From assembly GCA_910583985.1 (NCBI GenBank), contig CAJTYA010000014.1, positions 19,303-83,302 on the forward strand: a stretch of 64,000 nt of DNA. The letters run 5' to 3'. Below the pieces are notes generated by a model. That model did not search any database, was not told the DNA's origin, and was given only the letters and a program-made list of their open reading frames with translations. Below, one piece after another: positions 54,883-63,779 of this stretch; positions within the stretch are counted from its first letter, which is position 1; each line of letters begins with the position of its first letter. The position numbers and the translations under genes are program-made. Source of the DNA: an uncultured Alistipes sp. (GTDB lineage: Bacteria; Bacteroidota; Bacteroidia; Bacteroidales; Rikenellaceae).

Positions 54883-56718
54883 ATGATTCAATTGGAAGAA
54901 TTCGGCGCTCTGGGTCTGACGGAACGGACCCTCGAAGCCATTCGGGCCAAAGGTTTCGAGACTCCGTCGCCGATCCAGAAGCTCACGATCCCCGTTTTGC
55001 TGGACACGGAAAAAACGAACGACATCATCGCCCAAGCCCAGACCGGAACGGGAAAGACCGCAGCTTTCGGACTGCCCATCCTCGAAAGGCTCCGTCCGCT
55101 CAAAGGGACGACGCAAGCGCTGATTCTGGTTCCCACGCGCGAACTGGCGCTGCAGGTAACCGAAGAAATCCTTTCGCTCAACACGCAGCGGAAACTCTCC
55201 GTGTCGCCCATCTACGGCGGGGCTTCGATGAGCGAACAGTTGCGCCGTCTGAGCAAAGGCATCGACATCGTGGTGGGCACGCCCGGCCGCATCCTCGACC
55301 ATCTGCGGCGCGGTACGCTCGACATCAAGGAACTCAAATACCTGATTCTCGACGAAGCCGACGAAATGCTCAACATGGGCTTCATCGAGGACGTGGAGGA
55401 AATCCTCGCCAACGCGAACGAGAACCGCCGCATCCTGCTGTTCTCGGCCACGATGCCCGAACGCATCGTACACCTCTCGAAAAAATACATGCGGGACACC
55501 GAGCTGCTGAAAGTTCCCGCACAGGAAATCACCACCGAGCTGACGGACCAGATCTACTTCGAGGTGCGCGACAGCGACAAGTTCGACGCGCTGACGCGCA
55601 TCATGGACGTGGAACCCGAATTCTACGGCATCGTCTTCTGCCGGACCAAGGTGGGCGTGGACGAACTGGTGAGCCGGCTGGCCGAACGCGGCTATGCGGC
55701 CGAGGGGCTGCACGGCGACGTGTCGCAGGCTCAGCGGGAGAAAATCCTGCGCCGCTTCAAGAAGAAAGCCGCCAACATCCTCGTGGCCACCGACGTGGCG
55801 GCCCGCGGCATCGACATCAACAACCTCACGCACGTCATCAACTACTCGCTGCCGCAGGATTCCGAATCGTATGTGCACCGCATCGGGCGCACGGGCCGGG
55901 CGGGCAACACGGGTACGGCCATCACGTTCATTTCGCACTCGGAATACCGGCAGTTCGGTTCGTTGCGTCGCGAAATCAAAGTCGACATCAAAAAGGAGAC
56001 GTTGCCCTCGGCACAGGACGTCATTGAGATCAAGAAGACGAAGATCCGCGACGATATGGACGAAATCGTCCAGAGCGAGCAGTACGTCAAATACATGGAC
56101 ATGGCCGGCGAAATGCTCCAGCGCCTCGATCCGGAAGTGGCGCTCGCCTCGCTGCTGAAGCTGGCTTTCAAGAACGAGCTCGAAGAGAGCAGCTATCCCG
56201 AAATCCGTTCGATCAACGTGGACCGCAAGGGGACGGCCCGGCTGTTCCTCTCCATTGGCCGCGCGGACGGCTTCGACCCGCGCAAGCTCTGCGAAATGCT
56301 CAAGCGCGAATGCGGGCTGACCGACCGCAAGATCGACGACGTGCGCATCATGGACAACTGTTCGTTCGTCACGATTCCGTTCTCGGACGCCCGCGAAGCG
56401 ATCCGCAGGCTCAACGACATCCACAAGGGCGGCCGTCCCATCGCCGAACTGGCCAAACCGGGAACGGCCCCCGGCGGCGGGAAAGAACGTAGGGAGCGTT
56501 TCGACGACCGGAAACGCGAACACGGCGACAAGAGCCGCCGCTCCTTCCGCAAGGACGCCCCGGCAAAAGCGCCGCGCAAGGCCAAAAAATCCGAAGACGT
56601 CTTTTCGATGGACTGGGACGCCATCGGCCTGCCCGCGACCGGCAAGGGGAAGAAAGGCAGCGGATGGGGCGGCAAGGCCGGCTATGCCGGAAAGCCCGCC
56701 GGCAAACGCAGCCGGTAG
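54883..56718 (+). CDS. deaD: DEAD-box RNA helicase, DeaD/CsdA type
   Basis: A 611-residue ATP-dependent RNA helicase. The Q motif (FETPSPIQ) precedes Walker A AQTGTGKT (52-59), then PTRELALQ, GTPGRILDHL, DEAD (157-160) and SAT. The second RecA domain has ATDVAARGIDI and HRIGRTGR (about 331-338). A DbpA-like RNA-binding domain follows (about 440-515), and the tail is Lys/Arg/Gly-rich. Such enzymes help ribosome assembly and mRNA turnover, often at low temperature. A long leader is consistent with cold control, but no cold box was identified. Confidence 0.94.
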   Translation: MIQLEEFGALGLTERTLEAIRAKGFETPSPIQKLTIPVLLDTEKTNDIIAQAQTGTGKTAAFGLPILERLRPLKGTTQALILVPTRELALQVTEEILSLNTQRKLSVSPIYGGASMSEQLRRLSKGIDIVVGTPGRILDHLRRGTLDIKELKYLILDEADEMLNMGFIEDVEEILANANENRRILLFSATMPERIVHLSKKYMRDTELLKVPAQEITTELTDQIYFEVRDSDKFDALTRIMDVEPEFYGIVFCRTKVGVDELVSRLAERGYAAEGLHGDVSQAQREKILRRFKKKAANILVATDVAARGIDINNLTHVINYSLPQDSESYVHRIGRTGRAGNTGTAITFISHSEYRQFGSLRREIKVDIKKETLPSAQDVIEIKKTKIRDDMDEIVQSEQYVKYMDMAGEMLQRLDPEVALASLLKLAFKNELEESSYPEIRSINVDRKGTARLFLSIGRADGFDPRKLCEMLKRECGLTDRKIDDVRIMDNCSFVTIPFSDAREAIRRLNDIHKGGRPIAELAKPGTAPGGGKERRERFDDRKREHGDKSRRSFRKDAPAKAPRKAKKSEDVFSMDWDAIGLPATGKGKKGSGWGGKAGYAGKPAGKRSR

Positions 56719-56763
56719 CCGCCGGATCGCGACAGGGAACGGCCGCATGTGACAGAGTGGCAT

Positions 56764-56801
56764 AAAAACTGACAAAGAGGGACCTCCTTTGTCAGTTTTT
56801 T
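56764..56801 (+). terminator. Terminator of the DEAD-box gene
   Basis: AAAAACTGACAAAG (56764-56777) pairs with CTTTGTCAGTTTTT (56787-56800), a 14-bp stem extended by a few inner pairs, with T-run at the 3' end. It isolates the groES promoter region. Confidence 0.88.
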
Positions 56802-56922
56802 CATCCGAAAATATGACAAATTCCGTTTGGCATATTATATGTTAAGTTCTCCTGCGGTTTGAGAAAAACGATTTCGCACGAAACGAACCGAATCAACTTA
56901 ACGAACTAAAAAATACAAAGTC

Positions 56923-57192
56923 ATGAACGTTAAACCATTAGCAGACAGAGTGCTGATCGAACCCAATCCCGCAGAAGAAAAAACGGCGGGCGGACTCTAC
57001 ATTCCCGACACGGCCAAGGAGAAACCCCTCGCAGGCAAAGTGGTCGCAGCCGGTCCCGGCACGAGCGACGTGAAAATGGAAGTGAAAGTCGGCGATCAGG
57101 TGCTTTACGGCAAATACGCCGGCACCGAAATCACGATCGAAGGCAAGGACTACCTCATCATGAAACAAGGCGACATTCTGGCGATCGTTTAG
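56923..57192 (+). CDS. groS: Co-chaperonin GroES
   Basis: An 89-residue co-chaperonin with MNVKPLADRVLIEPNPAEEK at the start, the mobile-loop region TAGGLY-type sequence KTAGGLYIPDTAKEKP, and IEGKDYLIMKQGDILAIV at the end. It caps the GroEL ring. A leader of about 100 bases with AACTTAACGAACTAAA lies before the ATG. No CIRCE inverted repeat was found, so control is not by HrcA through that element. groEL follows after 44 bases. Confidence 0.97.
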   Translation: MNVKPLADRVLIEPNPAEEKTAGGLYIPDTAKEKPLAGKVVAAGPGTSDVKMEVKVGDQVLYGKYAGTEITIEGKDYLIMKQGDILAIV

Positions 57193-57236
57193 TCCGGAAT
57201 CCCGATTGACGTATAACCCGAAAAACAGACAAGATC

Positions 57237-58871
57237 ATGGCAAAAGAAATCAAATACAATACCGAAGCCCGCGAACTGCTCAAGGAAGGAGTCGACGCGC
57301 TGGCCAACGCAGTGAAGGTCACCCTCGGCCCCAAAGGTCGTAACGTAGTGATCGACAAGAAATTCGGCGCACCCCACATCACCAAGGACGGTGTGACCGT
57401 AGCCAAGGAAATCGAACTCGAAGACGCCATCGCCAACATGGGTGCCCAGATGGTGAAGGAAGTGGCTTCGAAAACGGCGGACGATGCCGGCGACGGTACG
57501 ACGACGGCCACGGTTCTCGCCCAGTCCATCGTCAGCGTGGGCGTGAAGAACGTAACGGCCGGTGCCAACCCGATGGACCTCAAACGCGGTATCGACAAAG
57601 CCGTTGCAACGGTTGTCGAAAACCTCCGCAGCCAGAGTCAGGAAGTGGGCGAAGACATCGACAAGATCGAACAGGTCGCTACGATCTCGGCCAACAACGA
57701 CAGCGCCATCGGCAAACTGATCGCCGAAGCGATGGGCAAGGTGAACAAGGAAGGCGTCATCACCGTCGAAGAAGCCAAAGGCACCGAAACGCACGTGGAC
57801 GTCGTGGAAGGCATGCAGTTCGACCGGGGATATATCTCGCCGTACTTCATCACCGACTCCGAAAAGATGGAAGCCGTGCTCGAAAAACCGCTGATCCTCA
57901 TCACCGACAAGAAAGTTTCGACGATGAAGGAAATCATGGGCGTACTCGAACCCGCCGCTCAGAACGGACGTGCGCTGGTGATTATCGCCGAAGACGTGGA
58001 CGGCGAAGCGCTGGCCGCTCTGGTCGTCAACAAACTGCGCGGCACGCTGAAGATCGCTGCCGTGAAAGCTCCGGGCTTCGGCGACCGTCGTAAGGAAATG
58101 CTCGAAGACATCGCCATCCTGACGGGCGGCACGGTGATCTCCGAAGAACGCGGCATCCGTCTGGATCAGGCCACGCTCGACATGCTGGGTTCCGCCGACA
58201 AGGTGATCGTGACGAAGGAAAACACGACCGTCGTGGACGGCGTGGGCGACAAGAAAGCCATCGCCGACCGTGTGGCACAGATCCGCAAACAGATGGAAAT
58301 CTCCACGTCGGACTACGACAAGGAAAAACTGGCCGAACGGCTGGCCAAACTCGCCGGAGGCGTCGCCGTCCTGTACGTGGGCGCTGCCAGCGAAGTGGAA
58401 ATGAAAGAGAAGAAGGACCGTGTGGACGACGCGCTGGCCGCTACGCGTGCTGCCGTAGAAGAAGGTATCGTCCCCGGCGGCGGTGTGGCCTACATCCGTG
58501 CCGTATCGGCCCTCGAAAAACTCAAAGGCGACAACGAAGACGAAACGACCGGTATCCAGATCGTGAAACGCGCCATCGAAGAACCGCTCCGTCAGATTGT
58601 GGCCAACGCCGGCGGCGAAGGTTCGGTCGTCGTAGCCAACGTGAAAGAAGGCAAAGACGCCTACGGCTACAACGCCCGCACGGACAAATACGAAGACATG
58701 TTCAAGGCCGGTATCATCGACCCGACGAAAGTGGCCCGCGTAGCGCTGGAAAACGCCGCTTCGATCGCCGCGATGTTCCTGACCACCGAATGCGTGCTCG
58801 TCAACAAGAAAGAACCCGAAGCTCCGGCAGCCATGCCGCAGGGCATGGGCGGTATGGGCGGTATGATGTAA
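57237..58871 (+). CDS. groL: Chaperonin GroEL
   Basis: A 544-residue 60-kDa chaperonin. VTLGPKGRNVVIDKKFGAP, the ATP-site segment DDAGDGTTTATVLAQ, AANNDSAIG-like SANNDSAIGKLIAEAM, AVKAPGFGDRRKEMLEDIAI and VPGGGVAYIRA are all present. The flexible GGM tail is GMGGMGGMM. It is in an operon with groES and ends at a hairpin terminator. Confidence 0.98.
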   Translation: MAKEIKYNTEARELLKEGVDALANAVKVTLGPKGRNVVIDKKFGAPHITKDGVTVAKEIELEDAIANMGAQMVKEVASKTADDAGDGTTTATVLAQSIVSVGVKNVTAGANPMDLKRGIDKAVATVVENLRSQSQEVGEDIDKIEQVATISANNDSAIGKLIAEAMGKVNKEGVITVEEAKGTETHVDVVEGMQFDRGYISPYFITDSEKMEAVLEKPLILITDKKVSTMKEIMGVLEPAAQNGRALVIIAEDVDGEALAALVVNKLRGTLKIAAVKAPGFGDRRKEMLEDIAILTGGTVISEERGIRLDQATLDMLGSADKVIVTKENTTVVDGVGDKKAIADRVAQIRKQMEISTSDYDKEKLAERLAKLAGGVAVLYVGAASEVEMKEKKDRVDDALAATRAAVEEGIVPGGGVAYIRAVSALEKLKGDNEDETTGIQIVKRAIEEPLRQIVANAGGEGSVVVANVKEGKDAYGYNARTDKYEDMFKAGIIDPTKVARVALENAASIAAMFLTTECVLVNKKEPEAPAAMPQGMGGMGGMM

Positions 58872-58897
58872 TCCGTCCGTCGAACTCCGACAAAAAT

Positions 58898-58931
58898 GAG
58901 GATGTCTGTCGAAAGCGGACATCCTCTTTTT
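58898..58931 (+). terminator. Terminator of groES-groEL
   Basis: GAGGATGTC (58898-58906) pairs with GACATCCTC (58918-58926), loop of 11 bases, then TTTTT. It begins 27 bases after the groEL stop. Confidence 0.87.
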
Positions 58932-59799
58932 CGTTTTTCACGCCGCAATCGTCCGCGAAAGGGAGGAAAGGTCCGGCGATGCCCCGTGTTTTCCCGGTCC
59001 GTCCGACGGTTTTGCGGCAGACGGCCCCGGCCACGCTTTCGAACGATCCGAACCCGCACGGTGACCGGCTCGCCGCCCGGCCGGAACCGCCCGCAAAACG
59101 AACGAAAAAGAAAAATCTTCCACCTTCCGGCATCCGACGGGTCCGCACGCCTCGGCGCCCCCGGCGGATCGCTTCGGCCGTTCGCGCAAAGTCGCCCTGC
59201 ATTTTCCGGCATTTTGTCCGCCCGGCCGAACTTCGGGAAGAACCGGACGGCGAAAATCCGACGGATAAAAACCGGAACGGCCCAGAGCACCTCGCGGAAC
59301 GGCATCGCCATTCCTCCGCCCGGAACAACTCTCCGAGCGACGCCGAAACAAGAAAAAGCGTCCGACGCATGTCGGACACTTTTCTTATATTCCTATCGGA
59401 ATGCAGAGCGGCCCTTCCCCGTTCCGCGACCGCGCGAAACCGCATCCGCTGCGTCGTCCCTCTTTTTCCGATCCATCGGGCGGCCTCGTCGCACAACGCA
59501 TGTCCGCCAGAGAACGGCATGCCTTCCGCATCGGGCGACCGACCGCCTGCCGGAACGGGGAAAAACGGCCTCCGGACCGGTCGAGGCCCGGACATTTCGG
59601 CATGTTACCGTGCAACCACCCCCGAACACCGGAGCCGAACCTCCGGCCGCGCGAAACCGCCGAACGGGAGGTCCCCCCGGATACGATTCTCCTCGAAAAA
59701 GGCATCGACCGAAGCCCCCGTCGCAGTCCCGGCCGGAGCGAACGCACCTCCCCCCCGCCGCAGAAAAAAGGCACGGCGGGCGCATTCGGTAAAAATAGT
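58932..59799. other. Gene-free GC-rich spacer between groEL and fabD
   Basis: About 870 bases past the groEL terminator. Long open frames are present on both strands but encode Arg/Pro-rich, featureless sequence. A strong hairpin with no adjacent gene lies at 59354-59383. The fabD promoter starts at 59800. Confidence 0.5.
59354..59383. terminator. Orphan GCAT-loop hairpin
   Basis: AAAAGCGTCCGAC (59354-59366) pairs with GTCGGACACTTTT (59371-59383) with one mismatch around loop GCAT, followed by T-rich sequence. It has the form of a bidirectional terminator and closely matches the one at 23192-23219, but no gene ends nearby on either strand. Confidence 0.6.
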
Positions 59800-59807
59800 T
59801 ACCTTTG
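59800..59807 (+). promoter_or_regulatory. -7 box for fabD
   Basis: TACCTTTG, exact consensus, 28 bases before the fabD ATG, giving a short leader. Confidence 0.65.
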
Positions 59808-59835
59808 TCCCGTATTAACCAAAACAACAGACGAT

Positions 59836-60720
59836 ATGCACGCATACGTATTTCCGGGACAGGGCGCCCAGTTCGTAGGGATGGGCAAAGACCTTTACGA
59901 CAACGTCCCGCTGGCCAAGGAGATGTTCGAGAAAGCCAACGAAATATTGGGCTTCCCGATCACCGACGTCATGTTCGCCGGCACCGACGAACAGCTCAAG
60001 GAAACCAAGGTGACGCAGCCCGCCATCTTCCTCCACTCGGTGATTCTCGCCAAATCGTTGGGCGATTCGTTCCGGCCCGAAATGACGGCAGGACACTCGC
60101 TGGGCGAATTCAGCGCACTGGTGGCAGCCGGAGCCCTCGGCTTCGAAGACGGCCTGAAACTGGTTTCCCAGCGTGCGATGGCCATGCAGAAAGCCTGCGA
60201 GCAGAATCCTTCGACGATGGCGGCCATCATCGGTCTCGCCGACAGCGTCGTCGAAGAGGTATGCGCCTCGGTGAACGGCGTCGTCGTGGCGGCCAATTAC
60301 AACTGCCCCGGCCAGCTCGTCATATCGGGAGCCAACGAAGCGGTGGACGAAGCCTGTGCCAAGCTGACCGAAGCCGGCGCCAAACGCGCGCTGAAGCTCA
60401 AAGTGGGCGGCGCCTTCCACTCGCCGCTGATGGAGCCGGCACGCGTGGAACTCGAAGAGGCCATCGCCGCCGCCCCGTTCTCCGCCCCGGTGTGCCCGGT
60501 CTACCAGAACGTCGATGCCAAACCCCATACCGACCCTGCGGAAATCCGGGCCAACCTGATCGCCCAGCTCACCTCGCCGGTCCGCTGGACGCAGATCGTA
60601 CAGCAGATGCTCGCCGACGGAGCCACGTCGTTCACCGAACTGGGCCCCGGCAGCGTGCTTCAGGGACTCATCAAAAAAGTGGACAGATCGGCCGTATGCG
60701 AGTCCAAACAATCGCTCTGA
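59836..60720 (+). CDS. fabD: Malonyl-CoA:ACP transacylase
   Basis: A 294-residue acyltransferase that loads malonyl groups on acyl carrier protein for fatty acid synthesis. The N-terminal FPGQGAQFVGMG (6-17), nucleophile Ser88 in AGHSLGEFSALVA, an Arg at 113 and catalytic His195 in GAFHSPLMEPAR are all in place. It ends with FTELGPGSVLQGLIKK. ATG 59836 is chosen because it follows the -7 box and gives the family N-terminus; the longer frame from 59401 is spacer DNA. It stands alone, unlike fab clusters of many bacteria. Confidence 0.96.
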   Translation: MHAYVFPGQGAQFVGMGKDLYDNVPLAKEMFEKANEILGFPITDVMFAGTDEQLKETKVTQPAIFLHSVILAKSLGDSFRPEMTAGHSLGEFSALVAAGALGFEDGLKLVSQRAMAMQKACEQNPSTMAAIIGLADSVVEEVCASVNGVVVAANYNCPGQLVISGANEAVDEACAKLTEAGAKRALKLKVGGAFHSPLMEPARVELEEAIAAAPFSAPVCPVYQNVDAKPHTDPAEIRANLIAQLTSPVRWTQIVQQMLADGATSFTELGPGSVLQGLIKKVDRSAVCESKQSL

Positions 60721-60741
60721 GAGCGTTTACGAGCCGAAAGG

Positions 60742-60772
60742 AAGGGTGACAGAGAGTCTGTCACCCTTTTTT
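60742..60772 (+). terminator. Terminator of fabD
   Basis: AAGGGTGACAGA (60742-60753) pairs perfectly with TCTGTCACCCTT (60757-60768) around a 3-base loop, then TTTT. Confidence 0.9.
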
Positions 60773-61389
60773 CATCCCAGTTCCGCACCTCTGCCGAACT
60801 TTCGAAAAGGAATAATTGCAAAACACATCGAAACGAATGTGAAAATTTCCGGAAATTTATGTAATTTTGTCCGACAAAAATTTTAAATTTGGGTTTCGGG
60901 ACCGATCACGGACGAAAAAAGCGGCCTTTCCCCGGACTGAAAGGCTTCCGATACGGAACACAGAATGTGGACAAAGATGTTCCGGACAGCGAAAAAACAG
61001 GATGCTACACCCTGTAAAAAAGCTGATAACAAAATATTTGAAAAACAAGACACGGAAGACGGAAACGAAAACGGGTCGGGACGCACGACAGGCTTCGTTT
61101 CCTAAAACGACGAAAAAGAAAGGGGCCGCATACCACGGGGAGGCATAAAAACGTATTTGATATATCGGTCCTCCGGTTTATGAAAGGTTTCGAAAACGCG
61201 GCCTCCGTACAGGACGGTCGGGTTTCGCCGAAGCGAAAAAACGACGGCCGACGGCAAAAATTGAAAATAGGGCCTGCGCGAAACATGCGGCGCATCGTCC
61301 GGAAAAACGAGAGAAACGAACGGCAAACCGAACACCGAACATAAAACATCTGTGCATTGACTTCTCATATTAAAAAAAATCGCTCACCC
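60773..61389. other. Long upstream region of the ROK regulator gene
   Basis: 617 bases with no convincing gene. It is less GC-rich than other spacers. At its left end are a perfect palindrome (60843-60858) and two exact -7 boxes (60862-60869 and 60884-60891), about 500 bases before the ROK ATG. A basic 93-codon frame from a TTG at 60867 starts inside the promoter and has no family. The stretch may be an untranslated leader or hold an unrecognised RNA. Confidence 0.45.
60843..60891 (+). promoter_or_regulatory. Palindrome and tandem -7 boxes far upstream of the ROK gene
   Basis: AAATTTCCGGAAATTT (60843-60858) is a perfect 16-bp palindrome. Three bases later come TAATTTTG (60862-60869) and then TAAATTTG (60884-60891), both exact TAnnTTTG. 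The palindrome would sit in the promoter spacer, a classic repressor position. Confidence 0.55.
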
Positions 61390-62619
61390 ATGATTTCATT
61401 ACAGGAGTTTTTCAACAAGCCTGAAAATACGCAGGCCAAGGGTATCGTTCAGAAGAACAATATCCTCAAACGCAATATCATCGCCCACATGGCGATCGAA
61501 GGCGACTCGACGCTGGCCGATCTGGCCAAACAGTTGCACATCAGCATTCCGACCGTCACCAAACTGGTCGACGAACTGCTCGTCGAAGGCATCGTGGCCG
61601 ACCGCGGCAAGATCGAAACCAGCGGCGGACGGCGGCCCAACGTCTTCGGCCTGACCAATTCGTCCATCTATTTCGCCGGGGCGGAAGTCAGCCGCGACCA
61701 GATCATCATGGTCGTCACCGACTTGCAGAACAACATCATCCATTCGGAACGCAAAAGCGATTTCGCCCTCGACGACACGGACGAATGTCTGGAGACGATC
61801 TGCTCGACGATCGAAAATTTCATCGACCGCAGCGGCATCGACCGCACGAAGCTGCTCGGCATCGGCGTCTGCATGGCCGGCCGCGTCAACCCCAACACGG
61901 GACGCAGCTACAAGTATTTCACGGCCAAGGAGGAATCCCTGAGCGAGATCATGGAAAAACGCTTCGGACACAAGGTGCTGCTCGAAAACGACACGCGCGC
62001 CCGCTGCTACGGCGAATACGTGAAGGGATGCAACGGCGCGGCGCGGAACATCGTCTACCTGAATCTGGGCCGCGGCGTGGCCATCGGCGTCATCATCGAC
62101 GGCGAGCTCTACTACGGCAAGTCGGGATTCGCCGGCGAATTCGGCCATACGCCGTACTTCGACAACGAAATCATCTGCGACTGCGGCAAAAAGGGATGTC
62201 TGGAAACCGAAGTGTCGGGCGTGGCCATCGAAAACAAGATGATGACCCAGATCCGCAACGGCCGGACGACGATCCTGATGGACAAATACCAGAAACAGCA
62301 CAAGATCCATATCAGCGACATCATCAACGCCGCCAAGAACGACGACACGCTCTCCATCGAGCTCATCGAGGAGGCCGGAGAAAAGATCGGCAAGAGCATC
62401 GCTTTCCTTATCAACATCTTCAACCCCGAACAGGTCATCATCGGAGGAAGCCTCTCCCATGCGGGCGACTACCTGATGCTGCCCCTCAAGACGGCGGTCA
62501 ACAAATATTCGCTGCGGCTGGTATACAACGACACGCAGTTCCGGGCCACCGACCTCGACGACAACATCGGCTCGCTCGGCGCGGCGATGCTCATCCGCAA
62601 CAAAATCATTTCGATCTGA
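61390..62619 (+). CDS. ROK-family transcriptional repressor (NagC/Mlc-like)
   Basis: A 409-residue regulator. The N-terminal winged helix spans about 15-75 (NILKRNIIAHMAIEGDSTLA, then DLAKQLHISIPTVTKLVDEL). The sugar-kinase-like ROK part follows, with ENDTRARCYGEY, NLGRGVAIGVIIDGELYYG and the zinc site His253, Cys263, Cys265 and Cys270 in GHTPYF...CDCGKKGCLE. GAGEF-like FAGEFGHTP and IIGGSLSHAGD are also present. Such proteins sense amino sugars or glucose status. The effector and targets here are unknown. ATG 61390 is chosen over a TTG at 61357. Confidence 0.9.
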   Translation: MISLQEFFNKPENTQAKGIVQKNNILKRNIIAHMAIEGDSTLADLAKQLHISIPTVTKLVDELLVEGIVADRGKIETSGGRRPNVFGLTNSSIYFAGAEVSRDQIIMVVTDLQNNIIHSERKSDFALDDTDECLETICSTIENFIDRSGIDRTKLLGIGVCMAGRVNPNTGRSYKYFTAKEESLSEIMEKRFGHKVLLENDTRARCYGEYVKGCNGAARNIVYLNLGRGVAIGVIIDGELYYGKSGFAGEFGHTPYFDNEIICDCGKKGCLETEVSGVAIENKMMTQIRNGRTTILMDKYQKQHKIHISDIINAAKNDDTLSIELIEEAGEKIGKSIAFLINIFNPEQVIIGGSLSHAGDYLMLPLKTAVNKYSLRLVYNDTQFRATDLDDNIGSLGAAMLIRNKIISI

Positions 62620-62650
62620 GAGGAAGCACCCTTAAATTGAAGCGCACGCG

Positions 62651-63190
62651 ATGACGAACCCGATGGAAAGCGAACTTATCCGTCTGCGGGCTTTGGAGCC
62701 CGAAGACGTCGGCATCCTGTACCGGTGGGAGAACGACACCGAGATATGGAAGGTGAGCAACACGACCGCCCCGTTCTCGAAATACGTGCTGCAACGGTTC
62801 ATCGAGAACCAGCAGCGCGACATTTTCGAAACGCGGCAACTGCGCCTGATCATCGAATCCAAAGAGGGAGGCAAGCCGGTCGGGGCGATCGACCTGTACG
62901 ACCTCGACCCGTTCAACTGCCGCGCGGGCGTGGGCATCCTCATCTACGACCGCTGCGACCAAGGACAGGGCTACGCGTCGCACGCGCTCGCGACATTGAT
63001 CCGGTACTGTTTTCAGGTCCTGAACCTCAACCAGCTCTATTGCGACATCCCCTCGCACAACATCCGCAGTCTGGCACTGTTCAAGAGCAAGGGATTTTCG
63101 GTCATCGGTCTGAAAAAGGAATGGACGCGCACGACGTCGGACTGGCAGGACGAATACATGCTCCAGCTACTCAATCCGAAAAAATGGTGA
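62651..63190 (+). CDS. GNAT-family N-acetyltransferase (RimJ/SpeG-like)
   Basis: A 179-residue acetyltransferase. The N-terminal LIRLRALEPEDVGILYRWEN (9-28) and the acetyl-CoA loop in GILIYDRCDQGQGYASHAL, followed by LNQLYCDIPSHNIRSLALFKSKGF, are typical of the RimJ/RimL/SpeG group. The substrate may be a polyamine, amino sugar or protein terminus and cannot be told. It lies 31 bases after the ROK gene and is probably cotranscribed. Its 3' end overlaps the convergent nuclease-domain gene by 24 bases. ATG 62663 is a possible alternative start. Confidence 0.85.
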   Translation: MTNPMESELIRLRALEPEDVGILYRWENDTEIWKVSNTTAPFSKYVLQRFIENQQRDIFETRQLRLIIESKEGGKPVGAIDLYDLDPFNCRAGVGILIYDRCDQGQGYASHALATLIRYCFQVLNLNQLYCDIPSHNIRSLALFKSKGFSVIGLKKEWTRTTSDWQDEYMLQLLNPKKW

Positions 63191-63637
63191 CAGGTCGGGA
63201 AATCCGTCCATAGCCGCATAAAGGCCCGTCGACGAATCGAGGCTGCAACAGCGATGTTGCAGCCCGTTCGTTATGGCCAGATAGGGAGCGCCGACCACGC
63301 TATTGTAACGCACGGCCTGTGCCCACACCCTCCCGTCGAGCGGCACGTCGGGGGCCTTGCACTCGACCAGCAGGCAGACCCGGCCGTCGCGGCCCGTCAC
63401 CGCCACGTCGGCACGCTGCGCCATGCCGCCCAAAGCGACCGGATATTCCTGCGACACGGAAGCCGGCAGAGCGCCCCGCGCCTCGACTAAATACCGGACC
63501 AGATGCCGCCGCACCCACTCTTCGGGCGTCAGCACCAACCACTGCCGGCGTATGTCGTCCCATATTTTCGGCGGACGCTCGCCCGCACGCAGACGAAAAA
63601 GGTAACGGGGAAAATTCAAGACCGGGAAAACGCTCAT
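63167..63637 (-). CDS. Stand-alone HSDR_N-type nuclease-fold protein
   Basis: A 156-residue protein resembling the N-terminal domain of type I restriction R subunits (HSDR_N, PD-(D/E)XK fold). VRRHLVRYLVEARGALPASV is followed by the putative active site Asp77 (QRADVAV), Glu92 and Lys94 (LLVECKAP), and later YLAITNGLQHRCCSLD. There is no helicase part, and no hsdM or hsdS nearby, so it is not a working type I system. Such solitary domains are common in Bacteroidota and their role is not established. It converges with the GNAT gene and overlaps it by 24 bases. Confidence 0.8.
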   Translation of the reverse strand: MSVFPVLNFPRYLFRLRAGERPPKIWDDIRRQWLVLTPEEWVRRHLVRYLVEARGALPASVSQEYPVALGGMAQRADVAVTGRDGRVCLLVECKAPDVPLDGRVWAQAVRYNSVVGAPYLAITNGLQHRCCSLDSSTGLYAAMDGFPDLSPFFRIE

Positions 63638-63719
63638 CTATCGGGAAAAATTCGTATCTTGTTTCGGGATTCCGCTCTGCGGCAGGGTAGTTGCAACACG
63701 TTCTGTCCCTGCCCGGTAG

Positions 63720-63727
63720 CAAAGGTA
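63720..63727 (-). promoter_or_regulatory. -7 box for the HSDR_N gene
   Basis: CAAAGGTA reads TACCTTTG on the minus strand, exact consensus, 83 bases upstream of the ATG at 63637. Confidence 0.5.
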
Positions 63728-63779
63728 GAACTTTTTTCGGACTCCCGGAGAACAGACACGAACATAATCGTAACGCGAT

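Noticed and set aside
56821..56845. Possible sigma-54 promoter (TTTGGCATATTATATGTT) before groES
   Set aside because: The GC/-12 half does not match TTGC, and the spacing is wrong. No exact TAnnTTTG box fits either, so the groES promoter was left unassigned.
56802..56922. CIRCE heat-shock element before groES
   Set aside because: No TTAGCACTC-N9-GAGTGCTAA inverted repeat is present in the leader.
60867..61148. 93-codon basic frame upstream of the ROK gene
   Set aside because: It starts with TTG inside the -7 box region, has no family similarity and low-complexity Lys/Arg/Thr content.
63167..63637. Type I restriction-modification system
   Set aside because: Only an R-subunit N-terminal-like domain is present; there is no helicase, methylase or specificity gene around it.
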